From an uncultured Akkermansia sp. (GTDB lineage Bacteria; Verrucomicrobiota; Verrucomicrobiia; Verrucomicrobiales; Akkermansiaceae): a stretch of 64,000 nucleotides of DNA. Below the pieces are notes generated by a model. The model did no database searches. It worked only from the letters and a program-made list of their open reading frames with translations, and had not been told where the DNA came from. Below are positions 38,730 to 48,225 of this stretch, piece after piece. The translations under genes were made by a program, and so were the position numbers. The stretch's first letter is position 1; each line of letters starts with the position of its first letter. The DNA is taken from assembly GCA_947588735.1 (NCBI GenBank), contig CANQAD010000001.1:20086-84085 (forward strand), given 5' to 3'.

Positions 38730-41291
38730 ATGAGTGAAGAAACAACGACCGGAGAGCCTGCGCAGCAGGTGAGCACGGGAGCACAGCAGGAGTACAGTGC
38801 GGCGCAGATTGACAAGCTGGAGGGCTTGGAAGCCGTGAGAAAGCGTCCAGGCATGTACATAGGGGACCCGGATGAGAGAGGCTTGCACCACTGCGTATTT
38901 GAGGTATTGGATAACTCCATCGACGAACATTTAGCAGGGTATTGCACGCGCATTGAGATCGTGATCCATGTGGACGGGTCCATTTCCGTAATCGACAACG
39001 GGCGCGGCATCCCGGTGGACATCCACCCGAAGTTCGGGATACCGGCGGTGGAGTTGGTGCTCACGAACTTACACGCGGGCGGAAAGTTCGGGCAGGGGGC
39101 GTACAAGTACAGCGGCGGGTTGCACGGCGTGGGCGCCAAGTGCGTGAATGCACTGTCCGACTGGTTCAAGGCCGAGGTGAGGCGCGACGGCAAGAGGCAC
39201 GTCATCACCTTTGAACGAGGCAAGACGAAAGAGAAGCTGCACGTGGTAGGGTCATGTCCCGCGCAGCAGACCGGCACGACCATCACCTTCCTGCCGGATC
39301 CCACCATTTTTACGGACACGACGGAATTTCAGTTTGACCACCTGACACGGCGTTTGCGCGAGCTGGCGTTCCTGAATCCGGGACTTATCATCGAACTGGT
39401 GGATGAGCGCACTCAGCCGGAGCACAGAAGGGAAACCTTCCTGTACAAGGACGGCATTCGCGAATTTGTCCGCCAGCTGGGCGAGAACAAGACGCTGATC
39501 ACCCCGGATCCGATCGCTGTGTCCGGCGTGCGCCACATTGAGGTGGAATACGACGGCAAGACCATGGAGGATGACGTCATTGTGGATGTGGTGATGCAGT
39601 ACAACGACAGCGACCGCTACCAGGTGCTCTGCTTTGCGAACAGCATCTTCAACGGCGACGGCGGCACGCATCTCTCCGGCTTCCGCAGCGCGCTTACCCG
39701 CGCCATCAATCAGTATGCCAAGAGCAACAATATGCTCAAGGACAAAGATCCGAGCCTCACCGGCGATGACGTGCGCGAGGGACTGGTGGCGGTCATTTCG
39801 GTGAAGATGCCCAACCCTCGCTTCTCCAGTCAGACCAAGGACAAGCTGGTGAACACCGAGATTGAGGGCGTGGTGAGCGGTGTGGTGTACGAGGAGTTGA
39901 AGGAATACTTCGAAGAACATCCGGCGGAGGCCAGGGTGATTATCGAGAAATGCCTCATTGCCTCCCGAGCTCGCGAGGCGGCTCGCAAGGCGCGCGAGGC
40001 GGTTCGTAAAAGCTCCATGAGCGTGGGTGGCGGATTGCCCGGCAAGCTGGCCGACTGCTCCAACCGCGACCCGGAGCAGTGCGAGCTCTTCATCGTCGAG
40101 GGTGACTCCGCCGGCGGCTCCGCCAAGATGGGACGCGACCGGCGTACGCAGGCCATCCTCCCCTTGCGCGGGAAAATCCTCAACGTGGAAAAGGCGCGTT
40201 TGGACAAAGCGCTGGGCAGCGAGACCATTCAGAACATCATCACGGCCATCGGCGCCGGCGTGGGGGATGGCGAAGGCGAAGGCTCCTTCGACCTTTCCAA
40301 GGCTCGCTACCACAAGATCATCATTATGGCGGATGCCGACGTGGACGGCGCGCACATCTGCACCCTGCTGCTCACGCTGTTCTGTCGGCACATGCCGCAG
40401 CTGGTCCGCGCCGGCTACCTTTACATTGCCCAGCCGCCGCTTTACCGCGTGATTCATCGCAAGGTGGAGCAGTACGTGCAGGACGAGGTGGCGCTCAACC
40501 GCAAACTGATCTCTCTGGGCGCCGGGGATGTCTCCCTGCGCTCGGCGGACGGCAAAAAGGAGTTTGACGCCGACTCCCTGATGGGCATTTTAGAGACGCT
40601 TATATCGCTGCAGAAGTACGAAGCCAGCGTGGCACAGCATGGCGGCGACTTTAAGGAACTCCTGCGGCACCGTGCCGCCAACGGCGACTTCCCGCAATAC
40701 CTTGTCAAGGTTCGCTGCGGGAATGACGAAACCGTGGAGTATTTTGCCAACGAAGAAGCGTTGACGGCGTATTCTGATGCCAATCCGGATCTTTTCCTTT
40801 TCGGCGAGCCGAGCGAGGAGGAACTGGCTGCGCATCCCCTGCCGGAGCGAGAGGGACCCAGTCGTCGTGCTCTGCTGCACGAGCTGCATGAGGCGAAAGC
40901 CATCACCCGTCTCATTGACCGGCTCGAGGAATTCGGCATTCTCGGGAACAAGCTTCTCTCCGAGGACGCCCCCATCTACGAGCTCCAGGAAAAGGGCAAG
41001 GAGGTACCCACTCCGATCTTCTACGTCCCGGATATCCTCACCCGCATGCTGGAGATCGGAGGACGCAGCGTGACCATCACGCGCTTCAAGGGTCTCGGTG
41101 AGATGGACGCCAAGGATTTGTACGCCACCACCATGGATCCGGAAAAGCGAGAACTGCTGCGCGTGCGCTTTGACGATACCAACGCCGTGCAAGCGGACAA
41201 GATGTTCACCATCCTCATGGGCGACCTGGTGGAACCGCGCCGCCGCTTCATTGAGGACAATGCTCTGAATGTGCGCAACCTCGATGTGTAA
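38730..41291 (+). CDS. gyrB: DNA gyrase subunit B
   Basis: GyrB is the ATPase subunit of gyrase. The 853-residue protein has RKRPGMYIG, the Bergerat-fold motifs EVLDNSIDEH, DNGRGIPV and GGLHGVGAK, and the TOPRIM motifs EGDSAGGSAKMGRDR (from residue 457) and DADVDGAHI (from residue 535). It ends with the C-terminal GLGEMDAKDLY---M-P block. It is longer than the ~640-residue Gram-positive form because of an insert of roughly 170 residues after TOPRIM (about 590-760), like the E. coli type. gyrA starts 25 bases after its stop, so the two are co-transcribed. Confidence 0.97.
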   Translation: MSEETTTGEPAQQVSTGAQQEYSAAQIDKLEGLEAVRKRPGMYIGDPDERGLHHCVFEVLDNSIDEHLAGYCTRIEIVIHVDGSISVIDNGRGIPVDIHPKFGIPAVELVLTNLHAGGKFGQGAYKYSGGLHGVGAKCVNALSDWFKAEVRRDGKRHVITFERGKTKEKLHVVGSCPAQQTGTTITFLPDPTIFTDTTEFQFDHLTRRLRELAFLNPGLIIELVDERTQPEHRRETFLYKDGIREFVRQLGENKTLITPDPIAVSGVRHIEVEYDGKTMEDDVIVDVVMQYNDSDRYQVLCFANSIFNGDGGTHLSGFRSALTRAINQYAKSNNMLKDKDPSLTGDDVREGLVAVISVKMPNPRFSSQTKDKLVNTEIEGVVSGVVYEELKEYFEEHPAEARVIIEKCLIASRAREAARKAREAVRKSSMSVGGGLPGKLADCSNRDPEQCELFIVEGDSAGGSAKMGRDRRTQAILPLRGKILNVEKARLDKALGSETIQNIITAIGAGVGDGEGEGSFDLSKARYHKIIIMADADVDGAHICTLLLTLFCRHMPQLVRAGYLYIAQPPLYRVIHRKVEQYVQDEVALNRKLISLGAGDVSLRSADGKKEFDADSLMGILETLISLQKYEASVAQHGGDFKELLRHRAANGDFPQYLVKVRCGNDETVEYFANEEALTAYSDANPDLFLFGEPSEEELAAHPLPEREGPSRRALLHELHEAKAITRLIDRLEEFGILGNKLLSEDAPIYELQEKGKEVPTPIFYVPDILTRMLEIGGRSVTITRFKGLGEMDAKDLYATTMDPEKRELLRVRFDDTNAVQADKMFTILMGDLVEPRRRFIEDNALNVRNLDV

Positions 41292-41316
41292 TTCCAACCC
41301 AAAACCTTTCTGAACT

Positions 41317-43917
41317 ATGAGCGAAACCAGAATACGACCCGTGGATGTGGCTGAGGAAGTTTCCCGCAGCTTCCTGGATTATTCCATGTCCGTGATTATT
41401 TCCCGCGCCCTGCCGGATGCCAGGGACGGACTCAAACCCTCTCAACGCCGCGTGCTTTACGCCATGCATGAGTTGGGGTTGGTTCCGAGCAAGGGCACGA
41501 TCAAGTGCGGCAAGATCGTGGGTGACACCATCGGTAACTACCACCCGCACGGCGATCAATCTGCGTATGGCACGCTGGTCACCATGGCGCAGCCGTGGAA
41601 TATGCGCGATGTGCTGGTACAAGGGCAAGGCAACTTTGGCACGCCGGAAGGCGACCCGCCTGCGGCCATGCGATACACCGAGGCGAAACTCAGTGCGCTG
41701 GGCGTGGCTCTCATGGACGACTTGGATAAGGATACCGTGGATTTCCAGCCCAACTACGACAATCGACTAACGGAGCCCGTTGTGTTCCCCTCCGCCTTCC
41801 CGAACCTCCTGGTTAACGGAGGCACGGGCATTGCCGTAGGTATGGCGACCAACATGGCGCCGCACAATCTCGGCGAGGTGGTGGACGGCATCTGCGCATG
41901 CATTGACGACCCGCACATCACCGCGGAGCAGCTGCGCGCTTATATTCAGGGACCGGACTTCCCGACCGGTGGTTACATCCTCGGCTACAAGGGCATCGAC
42001 AACTATTTCCGTACGGGGCGTGGGAGCGTACTGATGCGCGGCAAGATGGAGGTTGTGACCAGTGACAGCGGGCGGGAGTACATTCACATATCGGATGTCC
42101 CCTACGGCGTCAACCGTGCCGTCCTGCAGGAGCGAATCGCCGAGCTGGTGCGAGATAAGGTCATCAACGACATTGCGGGCATGCGTGATCTTACGGACTA
42201 CATTGAAATTGAACTGAAGCGCGATGCCCGTCCGCAAGTGGTCATGAACCAGCTCTACAAGCTCACCAGCTTGGAGACCTCCTTCGCGGTGAACATGTTG
42301 GCCATCCATGAGGGGAGACCGAAGGTGCTCACCATCAAGGACGCCATCAACTTTTACGTGGAACACCGCCGCGAGGTGGTGGTACGTCGTACCAAGTTCC
42401 TGCTGGGTAAGGCGGAAGACCGGGCGGAGGTGCTGGAGGCCTACCTGATAGCGCTGGCAAACATGGATGAATTCATCCGCATCATCCGTGACTCCAAAAA
42501 CCGCGATGAAGCACGCGCTCGTCTCATGCAATTCCGTTTCCCCACCAAACTGGCAGAGGGTCTGGGCATCCTCATTCACGCGCAGCCTTCCGTTCAAGGC
42601 GACCAGTACGTCTTTACCGAACGCCAGGTGAACGCCATCCTTGAGTTGCGCCTCTACCAGCTCACCGCGTTGGAGAACGACAAGATCACCGATGAGTACA
42701 AGGGCTTGCTGGAGCAGATTGAGGATTACCTTGACATACTCGCCAAGGAGAGCCGTGTGCTGGGTATCGTGAAGGATGAGCTGCGTGCTATCAAGGAGAA
42801 ATACGCCACGCCGCGCATGACGCATATTATCCCGTTTGAGGGGGATATGGCCATTGAGGATCTCATCCCGAACGATTCCATGGTGGTCACCATTACCCAC
42901 AGCGGGTACATCAAACGTACGAAGACGGATGAGTACCGCTTGCAAGGACGTGGGGGAAAAGGCATCAAGGCCGCATCCACCAAGAACAAGAAAGACACTG
43001 TGGATTACGTGGAGCATCTCTTCTCCGCGCAGAATCACGACTACATCATGTTCTTCACCAACACCGGGCGCGTGTACGTGGAGCGCGTGTACGACATCGA
43101 TGAGGCCGCACGCAGTGCGCAGGGACGTTCCATCAAGAACCTGCTCGACCTGCAGGCGGAAGAACGCATTGCCGCTGTGTTGCGCTTGGAACGCAAGGTG
43201 GATGACGACGGCAAGGACATCACCTTCGCGGAGGGATCCGGCAATGTGGTGTTTGCTACTCGTGACGGCACGGTGAAGAAGACGGCGCTGAACGATTTTG
43301 TGAACTACCGCAAGGCCGGTATCATCGCCATCAATCTGGAGGAAGGCAACTCGCTCGTTATGGCTGCGCTCACTTCCGGTTCGCAGGATGTCGTTCTCGT
43401 GACGCACAATGGCATGAGCATCCGCTTCAATGAGGCCGACATGCGCACTCAGGGGCGCAACACCATTGGCGTGCGCGGTATCAGGCTGCGCGAGGGGGAC
43501 TATGTGGTCTCGCTCGCGGTGGTTCATGATGACGCGGCACACCTGCTGGTTGTGGCGGAAAATGGTCTCGGAAAGCGCACGGCTTTCTCCGAGTACCGCC
43601 TGCAATCCCGCGGAGGTATTGGCCTCAAGACGATGAACTGCACGGAGAAAACAGGTAAGGTTGTTTCTGCCACGACTGTGACGGATGAAGACGAGCTCAT
43701 GATCATGACATCTGCCGGCCAGTCCGTCCGCATCAAGGTGAACACCATCCGCGAGACGGGGCGGGCCACTCAAGGTGTGAAGCTCGTCACGCTCAATCCC
43801 AAAGAGTCTATCCAAGATATCTCCCTTGTCATTCCCGATGATGAAGATGAGGAGGACGCTTCAGAAACAGTCTCTGACAGCGCCGACGAACAACCGTCTT
43901 CAGAGCAGCAGAGTTGA
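41317..43917 (+). CDS. gyrA: DNA gyrase subunit A
   Basis: GyrA carries the active-site Tyr (AAMRYTE, Y120) that cleaves DNA. The 866-residue protein has the winged-helix domain (HPHGD), coiled-coil region, the GyrA box QGRGGKG that identifies gyrase rather than topoisomerase IV, and six-bladed C-terminal repeats ending in an acidic tail. At the two residues best known for quinolone contact (E. coli S83 and D87) it has Q81 and G85. The leader TCCAACCCAAAACCTTT is nearly the same as that of rpoC. A terminator follows. Confidence 0.97.
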   Translation: MSETRIRPVDVAEEVSRSFLDYSMSVIISRALPDARDGLKPSQRRVLYAMHELGLVPSKGTIKCGKIVGDTIGNYHPHGDQSAYGTLVTMAQPWNMRDVLVQGQGNFGTPEGDPPAAMRYTEAKLSALGVALMDDLDKDTVDFQPNYDNRLTEPVVFPSAFPNLLVNGGTGIAVGMATNMAPHNLGEVVDGICACIDDPHITAEQLRAYIQGPDFPTGGYILGYKGIDNYFRTGRGSVLMRGKMEVVTSDSGREYIHISDVPYGVNRAVLQERIAELVRDKVINDIAGMRDLTDYIEIELKRDARPQVVMNQLYKLTSLETSFAVNMLAIHEGRPKVLTIKDAINFYVEHRREVVVRRTKFLLGKAEDRAEVLEAYLIALANMDEFIRIIRDSKNRDEARARLMQFRFPTKLAEGLGILIHAQPSVQGDQYVFTERQVNAILELRLYQLTALENDKITDEYKGLLEQIEDYLDILAKESRVLGIVKDELRAIKEKYATPRMTHIIPFEGDMAIEDLIPNDSMVVTITHSGYIKRTKTDEYRLQGRGGKGIKAASTKNKKDTVDYVEHLFSAQNHDYIMFFTNTGRVYVERVYDIDEAARSAQGRSIKNLLDLQAEERIAAVLRLERKVDDDGKDITFAEGSGNVVFATRDGTVKKTALNDFVNYRKAGIIAINLEEGNSLVMAALTSGSQDVVLVTHNGMSIRFNEADMRTQGRNTIGVRGIRLREGDYVVSLAVVHDDAAHLLVVAENGLGKRTAFSEYRLQSRGGIGLKTMNCTEKTGKVVSATTVTDEDELMIMTSAGQSVRIKVNTIRETGRATQGVKLVTLNPKESIQDISLVIPDDEDEEDASETVSDSADEQPSSEQQS

Positions 43918-43938
43918 TTCTTCTTCGAGATTTTCTTC

Positions 43939-43972
43939 AAACGCCTCCGGCAGCCATCTGTCGGAGGCGTTT
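43939..43972. terminator. Terminator after gyrA, possibly bidirectional
   Basis: AAACGCCTCCG (43939-43949) pairs perfectly with CGGAGGCGTTT (43962-43972). The A's and T's at the stem ends could support termination from both the gyrBA and the convergent acyltransferase side. Confidence 0.75.
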
Positions 43973-44081
43973 CAGGCGCGGCGCAAACTTGGGCGCAAAT
44001 TCCTTAAGCGAACTGAGATAATGAGAGTCTTGAGCACAGAAAAGACGTCTGGGGAGAGGCAACGAACTGCAGGATGGGATT

Positions 44082-46034
44082 CTAACGGTGACTTTGCCCG
44101 CTTCGGATGTATTCGATGATGGGCTTGGCAGCGTAGTAGGAACCATGGAGTGACAGGTGATCGGAATCTCGGTAGAGGAGCTTCCTCTCCGGGGAAATGA
44201 AACACAAATCGCCCGTTTCGCATGAGAGGTGATCCGACACGTCCAGCAGTTCGATACCAGCAGAGCGCACAGCTTCATAGAAGTCGGCATCCTGATTAAG
44301 GAGTTTCTCCCACTGCTCCCGTGAGAGGGATGGCAGCCTGCGCTTGGGATCACGGTAATATGTGTCAACTGGATCGCGATCACCCGAAAAATGCGGAGTA
44401 TCTGCCACGATGATAACCCGCTTGCCACACGCTTGCAGGCGTTTGCAGTAGTCGATGATGGCAGAGATGAGGTAACGACGGCATTCTTCTGGCGGTATGC
44501 GCCGGAAATCCCAGTCCGACAGATTAGTATTCGAAAGACGCAGGTGCCAGAATACCGAGATGATCACGGTTTCAATTTGTGGTGAATTCTTGAGCCAGGC
44601 GAGAATTCCTTCGCCCTTGTTACGATCCCAGCAGGCCTTCCCGGCGATGAGGCGCGTGAAGCAATTTGTTGCCGGAATGCAAGGGTTGTTCAGGTAGATG
44701 CCGCGCATGTCGGCGGTTTCATTGCAACATTGATTCAAACCGCCGTGCAAATGCCAGCTGTGACTATCCCCCAATAGCAGAAAACTGAAAGGAGTTTTAC
44801 TCTTATCACCGATCACCAGTGGGGGATCAGCGAGAGCTCCCGATGGAAACCCGTCCAAGAAATCTTTACTCACCGGGCAGTATGAGCCGCAGTTCATCCT
44901 CTCATACCCGATGCAGCCTCCTATAATCGCCACTCCTGCCACCATGACTCCCATCGTTACCCCAAACGCTTTCTTGCCGAGGTGTTCCTTCCACCCGATA
45001 CAGCGTCTCTCTACTCCCTCATACAGCAACCAAGCCAGCAAAAGTGACACGATGAACAGTACGGCGTACTCCCACCAGAAGAGCTCTCGAAACACAACGT
45101 ATTTCCAAAGCACAATCAGTGGCCAATGCACGAGGTACAGAGAGAAGGACACCTTACCCAACCATTGGATGGGGGGCACTCTCAACAGCTTGCCCGCAAG
45201 TCCCGTATCCGCATAACGCAGAAGCAGTACGCAGCCGACAACCGCCCCGTAGCATAGGGATGTCCCCGTGCTGAGCGTCCATACCGGCGCCAGCGCTAGT
45301 GCAGCGCCGAGTAATGCCATGCCGGCGCGCAGAGCCCGGTGCTCCTGCCATGACGGTAACGTAAGAATCACTGACGCAGCAAGTGGTTCCCAAAGACGCG
45401 TCATTGTGCTGTAGTATGGAAAAACGAACTGGCTGATTCCTTGAGTGTGGGCGGTAATCTCAAAAGAAGATTCCCTGATGTTCAGCAGGACATACAAGCA
45501 GAGGGAAACAACTCCGGCAGTCCACAGTACAGCCCCGCGAATTCTTTCCCGGAGACGGACAACAAACCCCACTACCAGATATAACTGCATGACCACTCCC
45601 ACATACCACAGGTGCAGAAAGGGATTCTCCTGTGCATGAAGATCGAAATACCCGCCGCAACGTGCCACCATTTCATTGCCTATGCCGGCCATTGTGCCGC
45701 CCAGCACAAAAGCAGCACGCTCAATCCGATCCGGGTGCATCCAAAGCAGGCAGCAGGCAAATACCGGCAGGCAGACAATGAACACTGCCGGAAAAATCCT
45801 CCACCACTTCTTCAGCAGGTAGGATCCATAGCGGTTCATATCCCATTGATTCGTACCGTTCCTGAGTATCAAAAAGCCGCTTATAACCAGAAAAAGATCG
45901 ACACCGAAGTACCCGCACGGACACACCTCCGGGTTCAAGTGGTACATCACAACGAGCGCTATGGCTAAACCACGCAGACCCTGCACATGAGCCATCCATG
46001 CCTTTTTCCCTTCCTTTGCGACGGGCCCCGCCAT
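44082..46034 (-). CDS. Acyltransferase 3 / SGNH-hydrolase fusion (OafA-like)
   Basis: These two-domain inner-membrane proteins O-acetylate cell-surface glycans. The N-terminal part has the acyltransferase-3 blocks QGLRGLAIALVVMYHL, YFGVDLFLVISGFLI and WWRIFPA, with about ten membrane helices; LGKVSFSLYLVHWPL marks the end of this domain. The C-terminal ~230 residues are an SGNH domain with GDSHSWHLH (D423, S424) and DSDHLSLHG (catalytic D and H). From ATG 46034 the length is 650 residues. The target (LPS or other polysaccharide) is unknown. A family A repeat lies 18 bases upstream of its promoter. Confidence 0.88.
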   Translation of the reverse strand: MAGPVAKEGKKAWMAHVQGLRGLAIALVVMYHLNPEVCPCGYFGVDLFLVISGFLILRNGTNQWDMNRYGSYLLKKWWRIFPAVFIVCLPVFACCLLWMHPDRIERAAFVLGGTMAGIGNEMVARCGGYFDLHAQENPFLHLWYVGVVMQLYLVVGFVVRLRERIRGAVLWTAGVVSLCLYVLLNIRESSFEITAHTQGISQFVFPYYSTMTRLWEPLAASVILTLPSWQEHRALRAGMALLGAALALAPVWTLSTGTSLCYGAVVGCVLLLRYADTGLAGKLLRVPPIQWLGKVSFSLYLVHWPLIVLWKYVVFRELFWWEYAVLFIVSLLLAWLLYEGVERRCIGWKEHLGKKAFGVTMGVMVAGVAIIGGCIGYERMNCGSYCPVSKDFLDGFPSGALADPPLVIGDKSKTPFSFLLLGDSHSWHLHGGLNQCCNETADMRGIYLNNPCIPATNCFTRLIAGKACWDRNKGEGILAWLKNSPQIETVIISVFWHLRLSNTNLSDWDFRRIPPEECRRYLISAIIDYCKRLQACGKRVIIVADTPHFSGDRDPVDTYYRDPKRRLPSLSREQWEKLLNQDADFYEAVRSAGIELLDVSDHLSCETGDLCFISPERKLLYRDSDHLSLHGSYYAAKPIIEYIRSGQSHR

Positions 46035-46041
46035 GGTTGGG

Positions 46042-46070
46042 ATTCTATCATTTACCTCATGCACAGTCAA
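46042..46070 (-). promoter_or_regulatory. Promoter of the acyltransferase gene, no leader
   Basis: On the minus strand TTGACT (46070-46065), 17-base spacer and TAGAAT (46047-46042). Only 7 bases separate the -10 box from ATG 46034. A TTG start at 46070 would lie in the -35 box and is rejected. Confidence 0.72.
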
Positions 46071-46088
46071 GTGTGTCGGATCCTGTCT

Positions 46089-46330
46089 CAGGGCAACCGC
46101 ATTAGGAAATGCGGTTACTATTTACGATTGACGAGTTACGAATTACGATTTATTGATCATGTGCGCGTTGCGCAGTTTATTTCGAATCATGAACGTAGGC
46201 AGGAGAGTTCTTGAGAGCCGTCATCATGATGACGGCTTGTTGTCATTTTTTTTGATGCGTATCAACAATAATATCAATCAACAAGGCCATTTTCTCCGTT
46301 GATGAACTTCTTTCAAATTCGTTTGCTCTG
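46089..46330 (+). mobile_element. Family A repeat, copy 4 (MITE-like, 242 bp)
   Basis: Left end CAGGGCAACCGCATT; right end read inward CAGAGCAAACGAATT. The flanking 10-mers GATCCTGTCT (46079-46088 and 46331-46340) are identical. Directly after the right duplication another copy of the left-end sequence starts (46341). Confidence 0.88.
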
Positions 46331-46340
46331 GATCCTGTCT

Positions 46341-46355
46341 CAGGGCAATCGCATT
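46341..46355 (+). repeat. Solitary family A end next to copy 4
   Basis: CAGGGCAATCGCATT differs from the family A left end at one base and abuts the target duplication of copy 4. What follows does not match the element. It suggests that copy 4 inserted exactly at the outer edge of an older element, or that a second copy was lost. Confidence 0.6.
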
Positions 46356-46480
46356 CGGGAAAATGAGAGAAAACTCCCAGCCGCCAGATCACGACTGTTT
46401 TGGAATTTGTCGGGTGATTTATGGTGTGGCGTATAATAAAACACCTCCTTAACTATTGATTGTTAAAGAGGTGGATGTGC

Positions 46481-46552
<72 letters not shown>

Positions 46553-46564
46553 TTGTGTGGGCGG

Positions 46565-46593
46565 AGTATAGACAGACTTTGGGGATTTGTCCA
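46565..46593 (-). promoter_or_regulatory. Promoter of the CAT tRNA
   Basis: TGGACA (46593-46588), 17-base spacer and TATACT (46570-46565) on the minus strand, 12 bases before the tRNA 5' end. Confidence 0.6.
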
Positions 46594-46627
46594 GCAAAAT
46601 TTTTATAAGATAAGAAAATTAAAAGGA

Positions 46628-46657
46628 ACCGGCGCAGCGGTGGGAGCCACTGCGCCG
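46628..46657 (-). terminator. Terminator of the porin gene
   Basis: CCGGCGCAG (46628-46636) pairs with CTGCGCCGG (46649-46657); read on the minus strand it is followed by TTCCTTTTAATTTT. It lies 31 bases beyond the porin stop. Confidence 0.7.
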
Positions 46658-46688
46658 GGTGCATACACATTACAGCACCGACAAAAGA

Positions 46689-47906
46689 TCAGAAAGAAAA
46701 GACGCCCTGTACGCCAAACACGCAGGCGTCGGAGTTTGCCGAGTAAGCGGGGTTGTGGATGTACTGGAAATGCGGCACTACCTTGAACCACTCCATGAGC
46801 TGCAGGTTGTACATGAGTTCCAACACGCTCTCACGGTTGTGCTCGGTGGGGTCATCGATGGAGTTGGCGCCCTTGAAAACGCCGTAGGAGATGCCGATGA
46901 AGTCATCGGCACGGCGCGAAAAGGGGTGAAGGTGTGCGCCCAGGGAAAGTTCAGCAGAGCTGCCGAGATCCTGTTTGGCGCCGAAGCCGGAGCGAACATA
47001 GACGGTGACGTGCTCGTTGGGGGAGAATTCCACACTGCCGACGAGACCGGCGTTGCGGCGATGATGGACGCCTTCTTCGCGTTCTTCATCGATCATTTGG
47101 AAGAAGGGATTGAGACGAATCGTTCCCTTTCCTTCACAGAAAATGTGTCCATATTCGCCGACTACGCAGTACCCATCGCTTTGCCCGTTGAAGGGGTCGT
47201 AGCCCATCTCGACACCGGTGCGGGAGACGGCCGCCATCACGTAGTTTTTCCTGCCTAGCTCCACCTGCAATACGGCGCCGACATTGCTGTCCACCAAGGG
47301 CAGGATGGTGGAGTTCACAAAACCGGAGTTGACGAAGGAGGAGAAGGTGTCATTGGCGATGCTTACGGCGTCAAAGTAGTTGGTGAGATTCACAACGCCG
47401 GCGATGAGGCAGGCTCGCTTGTCGGCGAAGTAGTGCATGAGAGCCACTTCCGGAAAGAAGAGATCATGCGGGCCCATCACATCCGGATGCACGGAGGTGG
47501 AGGTGCCGAAGCCCTCCACGTACGTCGCCGAATCATTGGCGCGGGCAGAATCAGGATCGAGCGCCCATGAACCGGATATCTCCACGCGCAGCCAAGTGCC
47601 GCCGTTGACATCGTCTTTGATGAGGCGCTGATTGAGTTGCCCGTGGATGAGGGCGAAGTTGTTGTTGCACGGCGTATCTGTGGAGGCGCGATGGGTTCCC
47701 CAGTAGCCGTATGCCAGGTCAAGCCCCCACTGAGTACCGTATGTTGCGTGGGCTCGCACTTTGTAGGCGGGGTCACCCTCCTCGGGGGTGAACATGTTGA
47801 TGCCTTCCAGAATATCGCCCGGCTGTGGAGTTTCATCAGCCGGGGAGAGTGACGGCATAGCCACGAGGCCAGCCAGGATGCTTCGAATGATTGTTTTTGT
47901 TTTCAT
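46689..47906 (-). CDS. OprB-like outer-membrane porin
   Basis: The 405-residue protein has a signal peptide (MKTKTIIRSILAGLVAMPSLSPA) and a beta-barrel pattern of alternating residues throughout, ending in the aromatic residue Phe (GVQGVFSF), as outer-membrane barrels do. WLRVEISGSWALDP, FFPEVALMHYF, VMAAVSRTGVEMGYDPFNG and FKVVPHFQYIHNP follow the carbohydrate-selective OprB porin layout, where a W/F--P--QY--NP block precedes the last strands. Sugar specificity is not predictable. It has its own terminator. Confidence 0.75.
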   Translation of the reverse strand: MKTKTIIRSILAGLVAMPSLSPADETPQPGDILEGINMFTPEEGDPAYKVRAHATYGTQWGLDLAYGYWGTHRASTDTPCNNNFALIHGQLNQRLIKDDVNGGTWLRVEISGSWALDPDSARANDSATYVEGFGTSTSVHPDVMGPHDLFFPEVALMHYFADKRACLIAGVVNLTNYFDAVSIANDTFSSFVNSGFVNSTILPLVDSNVGAVLQVELGRKNYVMAAVSRTGVEMGYDPFNGQSDGYCVVGEYGHIFCEGKGTIRLNPFFQMIDEEREEGVHHRRNAGLVGSVEFSPNEHVTVYVRSGFGAKQDLGSSAELSLGAHLHPFSRRADDFIGISYGVFKGANSIDDPTEHNRESVLELMYNLQLMEWFKVVPHFQYIHNPAYSANSDACVFGVQGVFSF

Positions 47907-48003
47907 GGTTTATTTTGTTGTTTTATGGGAGAATGATGGCACAGCAGGTGCCGAACTCGATCTGTCTCAACGAGTTGGAAAAGCAGCTGCCGAACAGCAT
48001 AGT

Positions 48004-48210
48004 TTAAACGTTCGGAGGCTTAGAATCAGAGGTTTCTCCGGGCTGGGAGGAGTTAAGACAACGAGTGACGCTGCGACCGCAGCATGCACGGGAACAGTTG
48101 GCGCATGGGCTGGTGCCTGAGCATGATGTGCAGCCGCGCTTGCGCAGACAGGAGAAAAGAGCCCATATGCCGGCGATGACAAGAAGACCTATGATGATGA
48201 TATCGCCCAT
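48004..48210 (-). CDS. FeoB-associated Cys-rich membrane protein
   Basis: The 68-residue product starts MGDIIIIGLLVIAGIWALFS, one membrane helix, then Lys/Arg and a Cys cluster (CTSCSGTSPCANCSRAC, five Cys). This is the architecture of the small Cys-rich proteins encoded after feoB in many anaerobes, which occupy the place of FeoC. Their exact role is unknown; iron or redox sensing is often suggested. It begins 15 bases after the feoB stop. Confidence 0.8.
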   Translation of the reverse strand: MGDIIIIGLLVIAGIWALFSCLRKRGCTSCSGTSPCANCSRACCGRSVTRCLNSSQPGETSDSKPPNV

Positions 48211-48225
48211 AGAACAGCGGGATAT

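Noticed and set aside
41767-43815. 682-codon open frame antisense to gyrA
   Set aside because: Shadow of gyrA; no promoter, no recognisable domains.
46689-47258. 199-codon plus-strand frame opposite the porin
   Set aside because: No signal or domain; the minus-strand frame has a signal peptide and barrel pattern.
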